Origin: an uncultured Mailhella sp.
GTDB lineage: Bacteria > Desulfobacterota > Desulfovibrionia > Desulfovibrionales > Desulfovibrionaceae
Direction: 5' to 3'
Assembly: GCA_910578585.1 (NCBI GenBank)
Contig: CAJTRG010000007.1
Span: 1 to 64,000, forward strand
DNA length: 64,000 nt
Made by a program: the position numbers and the translations under genes. Position 1 is the stretch's first letter, and every line of letters starts with the position of its first letter. The notes under the pieces are model-generated. The model saw only the letters and a program-made list of their open reading frames with translations. It was not told the origin of the DNA and did no database searches. Positions 61,122 to 64,000 of the stretch are shown piece by piece.

Positions 61122-62963
61122 TTGGCAGGGCTGAAGCCAAACGAGCTGAAAGCCCTGCAGCGCCTTACCAATCGCCGTTACGATGTGCATAGCGGCTATA
61201 CCCTTGAACAGGCAAAAGAGCTTGGTGCTTTGTCGCGCCTTATTTCACGGCAAATTGGCCTTCTTATTGACAGACAGGGCAAGGTGGAACTGACCATTGT
61301 CGGCGATGCCCACGGGATTTTAATCCCTACGCTTGCCCGAGAACGCTCCACCGGACGCCTTCGCGGCATTCGTCTTTTGCATACGCACCTGACAGACAGC
61401 AAACTTTCCGGCGAAGATTTAATGGATTTACTCTTTCTTCGTTTGGACAGCATTGGGGTGCTGACTATTGATGAATTTGGAGCGCCAATCCATTTTCAGT
61501 CTGCTCATTTGCTCCCTGCCCTTATTTCTGATGGAAGCTATATCCGCGACATCAGCAAAACATCCAAAAAACAAAAGCAGCTGGAATATCCGGAAGAAAA
61601 GCAAGACCAGCCCTTACAGGCAGAAGATATTGATTTTATTCTGACCCAAAATTTATATCATGCTTCTGCAGAGCCAAAACCCGTTATTCCCAACCGTCCT
61701 GCTGAGCCCTACCGCATTACGGATTTCTTTGCCTGGGATAAAAATCCCCTTGATTTATCAGCCGAAATTGACGCCATTGAAGAAGAATTTGCCCGGCTTA
61801 TAAAAGATTCCCATTCCACAGAAAATACGAAAAATATTGCAAAATACAATGCAAAAGGAACGCTTGATACCTTTCAGGCAGGCTCCCGCTGTGTGCTTGT
61901 TTCTGTGAGCAAAGCTCCAAAAGCCATTCAGGAACGTAATCTTGCAGAACTTACGGAACTTGCCAAAACAGCAGGACTTGGCGTTGTGGGCAATCTTATT
62001 CAACGGGTCACCACCATTAATCCCAGACAAATTTTAAGTCAAAATAAACTGGCAGAACTGGAAGTTATTGCCCTGCAGGGACATGCCGGGATCATTATTT
62101 TTGACGGAGAACTTTCTCCTGCCCAGCTGCAAAATCTTGCGGAACTGACTGAGCGAAAAGTACTGGACAGAACCCAGCTTATTCTGGATATTTTTGCTCA
62201 GCACGCCAAAACCGGTGCCGGCAAATTGCAGGTGGAAATGGCACAGCTCAAATATACCCAGCCTCGTTTAGTGGGGAAAAACCGTGCCATGGACAGACTC
62301 ATGGGCGGCATTGGCGGACGCGGCCCCGGGGAAACCAAACTGGAAACCGACAGACGCCGCGTCAAAGACCGCATTGCCAAAATCAAAATCGAGCTGGAAA
62401 ATCTCAAGAAACAACGGCAGGCCAACCGCGCTAAACGCAATCGCTATAATCTGCCTGTGGCCGCGCTGGTCGGCTATACCAATGCGGGAAAGTCCACGCT
62501 TCTCAATAAGCTCACCAAAAGTGAAGTTATTGCCGAAAATAAACTTTTTGCCACCCTTGACCCCACCACCAGACGGCTTCGCTTTCCCGAAGAACATGAA
62601 ATTGTGCTGGCTGATACTGTGGGCTTTATCCGCGATTTGCCAAAAGAACTCATGGAAGCATTCAGGGCAACGCTTGAAGAACTCAATGAAGCAAACATTT
62701 TAATCCATGTACTGGACGCTTCCCATGAAGAAATGGAACAACAGCTTGAATCTGTTGAAAAAATTCTGGAAGAGCTCAAGCTTTCCGATGTGCCCCGCGT
62801 GCTTTTGCTCAATAAATGGGATAATCTGCCCAAAGAAAGTCAGGAACTTCTTTTGGAACGTTTTTCCGGGGCATATCCAGTTTCTGCCCTCACAGGCTTT
62901 GGCCTTGCCGAAGCAAGTGCCCATATTGAACAAACTCTTTTCAAAACAGGAACTCACGAATAG
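61122..62963 (+). CDS. hflX: Ribosome-associated GTPase HflX
   Basis: At least 613 residues. It has a long N-terminal nucleotide-binding region (ISRQIGLLIDRQGKVELTIV), then the conserved HflX core (LVSVSKAPKAIQERNL, NKLAELEVIALQG, GGIGGRGPGETKLETDRRRV) and a G domain: ALVGYTNAGKSTLLNKL, LADTVGFIRDLPKELM, LLLNKWDN. It splits stalled or idle 70S ribosomes. The only conventional in-frame start is the TTG at 61122, but homology seems to begin a few codons earlier. AAGGAG at 61088-61093 is spaced seven bases from an in-frame ATA at 61101, which may be the true start. That would overlap the purH stop. Confidence 0.93.
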   Translation: MAGLKPNELKALQRLTNRRYDVHSGYTLEQAKELGALSRLISRQIGLLIDRQGKVELTIVGDAHGILIPTLARERSTGRLRGIRLLHTHLTDSKLSGEDLMDLLFLRLDSIGVLTIDEFGAPIHFQSAHLLPALISDGSYIRDISKTSKKQKQLEYPEEKQDQPLQAEDIDFILTQNLYHASAEPKPVIPNRPAEPYRITDFFAWDKNPLDLSAEIDAIEEEFARLIKDSHSTENTKNIAKYNAKGTLDTFQAGSRCVLVSVSKAPKAIQERNLAELTELAKTAGLGVVGNLIQRVTTINPRQILSQNKLAELEVIALQGHAGIIIFDGELSPAQLQNLAELTERKVLDRTQLILDIFAQHAKTGAGKLQVEMAQLKYTQPRLVGKNRAMDRLMGGIGGRGPGETKLETDRRRVKDRIAKIKIELENLKKQRQANRAKRNRYNLPVAALVGYTNAGKSTLLNKLTKSEVIAENKLFATLDPTTRRLRFPEEHEIVLADTVGFIRDLPKELMEAFRATLEELNEANILIHVLDASHEEMEQQLESVEKILEELKLSDVPRVLLLNKWDNLPKESQELLLERFSGAYPVSALTGFGLAEASAHIEQTLFKTGTHE

Positions 62964-62978
62964 TTTTATTTTTTTCTC

Positions 62979-63155
62979 TTGGGGGGAATTATTTCCCCCG
63001 AAAAATCAAGTAATCCCTTTCGGGCATGATTTTTCGGGGACGAGAACTTTTAAACTGATTGTAGGCTTTTTATAGCTTCGCTATGCCAACAATCAGTAAA
63101 AAAGCCCCCAAACCCCCTACACGCAAAACAGGTATGGACGTTGTCCATACCTGTT
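62979..63155 (+). terminator. Composite terminator/repeat module after hflX
   Basis: It starts TTGGGGGGAATTATTTCCCCC, continues with a stem CCCCGAAAAATCA / TGATTTTTCGGGG (62996-63038) and another ACTGATTGT / ACAATCAGT (about 63055-63097). It closes with CCCCCTACACGCAAAAC and AACAGGTATGGAC / GTCCATACCTGTT followed by TTG. The first and last parts match the module at 44872-44946, with about 100 bp inserted between them. The last stem can act as terminator. No gene lies in 62964-63232. Confidence 0.65.
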
Positions 63156-63232
63156 TTGTTATACTGTATAATTTATTGGATTGTGGATAGCGACAGCAGA
63201 GCTGATCACTCCCCCACAAAAAAATAAAGAAA

Positions 63233-63796
63233 CTAACCTATTATCGCTTTGCCTGCTTTGTAAGCTGTATCCAAAACAAAATGCCCTTTGATATCACCTA
63301 CATTCATTACGCCGCCTGCCAGAATTTCTCCGCAGTTTTTCCAATCAAGAAATTTCAGCAAGGCATGATAATTTTGCAGCACAGGTTCCCAATTATCTTT
63401 GGAATTACCTTCTGCTGCCATAATTAAATAACAATCTTTGACTGGATTTTGATAGTTTTCATTGAGTTCTGCCACAGCAAAAAGTCTGTCAAAAGCAGTT
63501 TTCAGCTGGCCGCTTATATTCCAATAGTACATGGGAGAGGCCAGCACAACGATGTCCGCTTCCTGATACACAGGATAAATTTTTTGCATATCGTCTTTCT
63601 GCACGCAGGGGCTTTCTTTGCATTGTTTATGGCCTTGTATACAGCCAAGACACCCCTTTATATCCATTTGATTTAAATTGAATTTGAAGACTGTATGTCC
63701 CTGTTCTTCAGCTCCTTTTATAAAAGCTTCACAAAGCATGGAAGTATTTCCTTTGGGTCGGGGACTGCCGTTTAATATTAAAATTTTCTTGCTCAT
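63233..63796 (-). CDS. Flavodoxin-like NAD(P)H-dependent FMN reductase / iron-sulfur flavoprotein family
   Basis: 187 residues from the ATG at 63796 (GAAAGGAGCAAAT upstream). The FMN phosphate loop is LILNGSPRPKGNTSMLCEAF. A cysteine cluster (DIKGCLGCIQGHKQCKESPC) follows, and the isoalloxazine loop is VVLASPMYYWNISGQLKTAF. The four cysteines recall iron-sulfur flavoproteins, but the spacing also fits ordinary members of this oxidoreductase family. It is a single gene with its own promoter; the electron acceptor is unknown. Confidence 0.88.
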   Translation of the reverse strand: MSKKILILNGSPRPKGNTSMLCEAFIKGAEEQGHTVFKFNLNQMDIKGCLGCIQGHKQCKESPCVQKDDMQKIYPVYQEADIVVLASPMYYWNISGQLKTAFDRLFAVAELNENYQNPVKDCYLIMAAEGNSKDNWEPVLQNYHALLKFLDWKNCGEILAGGVMNVGDIKGHFVLDTAYKAGKAIIG

Positions 63797-63836
63797 ATTT
63801 GCTCCTTTCAAATTATATTTTTGTAGTAACAATTAC

Positions 63837-63865
63837 AAAATAAAGAAAAACATTTTTCGTGTCAA
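63837..63865 (-). promoter_or_regulatory. Sigma-70-type promoter for the flavodoxin-like gene
   Basis: On the minus strand TTGACA (63860-63865) and TATTTT (63837-63842) are 17 bases apart, about 40 bases before the ATG at 63796. The remaining sequence to 64000 is very AT-rich with no supportable gene. Confidence 0.6.
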
Positions 63866-64000
63866 GAAGTTTTTTAGTATTCATTACAAAATTATATTAA
63901 AATATATAATTCATCTAACAATACGCTTTATATAAAAATTTACAATTTTGTTATTTATTTTTATGATAATGAAAAGAATAAGATATAATATTTATGTTTT

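Overview
The window reads as a chromosomal segment of a Gram-negative, strictly or facultatively anaerobic bacterium. It most resembles a low-GC member of the Desulfovibrionaceae (Deltaproteobacteria / Desulfobacterota). That placement is inference from several things: a pseudouridine synthase fused to dephospho-CoA kinase, an IMP cyclohydrolase without its formyltransferase half, a 118-residue protein of a kind I associate with Desulfovibrio (DVU0772-like), a [NiFe]-hydrogenase maturation protease next to cheV, a Kdo transferase and Lnt (so an LPS/lipoprotein outer membrane), a TAXI-TRAP transporter, and tandem NSS transporters. No rRNA, CRISPR array, prophage or intact transposase was seen.

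Layout. 0-7.2 kb (mostly minus strand): a decayed decarboxylase remnant, a large degenerate sensor-kinase-like membrane protein, an M23 peptidase, and a structured intergenic stretch below a TPR gene. 7.4-15.1 kb: the RluA-CoaE fusion on plus, then carA-carB-purF on minus. 15.2-18.5 kb: dapF and a class-IV aminotransferase, then a gene graveyard holding three truncated genes, a GNAT gene, a non-autonomous mobile element and an IS-end-like inverted repeat. 18.5-26.2 kb: one long, tightly packed minus-strand operon (53-aa membrane protein, kdtA, trkA, rdgB, murJ, ispH, cheV, hydrogenase protease). 26.3-35.8 kb: mnmG, twin tRNA-Asp, a Dabb protein, cysteine synthase, a GNAT gene, trmFO, an EF-G paralogue and a TtuA-type tRNA thiolase. 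36-44.9 kb: transporters (TAXI-TRAP, NhaC-type antiporter, two NSS) with a decayed membrane-protein gene between them. 45-54.7 kb: minus-strand ftsY-pfk-addA-addB. 54.9-63.8 kb: two small conserved proteins, a second copy of the mobile repeat, lnt, then plus-strand pyrK-pyrD-pgpA-purH(N)-hflX, and a flavodoxin-like reductase.

How the genes work together. carAB, pyrK and pyrD supply de novo pyrimidines, and purF and the cyclohydrolase supply purines. kdtA, murJ, lnt, ispH and the M23 enzyme build or remodel the envelope. mnmG, trmFO, the RluA domain and the TtuA-like protein modify tRNA or rRNA. addA/addB repair double-strand breaks.

Most striking observations. (1) CarA has lost the nucleophilic Cys and the triad Glu of its glutaminase domain, so carbamoyl phosphate synthesis here should run on free ammonia. 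(2) A 1,327-residue hybrid-kinase-like protein lacks the phospho-acceptor His, the receiver Asp and the N-box Asn, and carries a very long acidic tail. (3) A dispersed element contains two adjacent modules with the same flanks but different, internally base-paired arms. (4) Two genes (hflX and a GNAT) have an ATA triplet where the start codon is expected.
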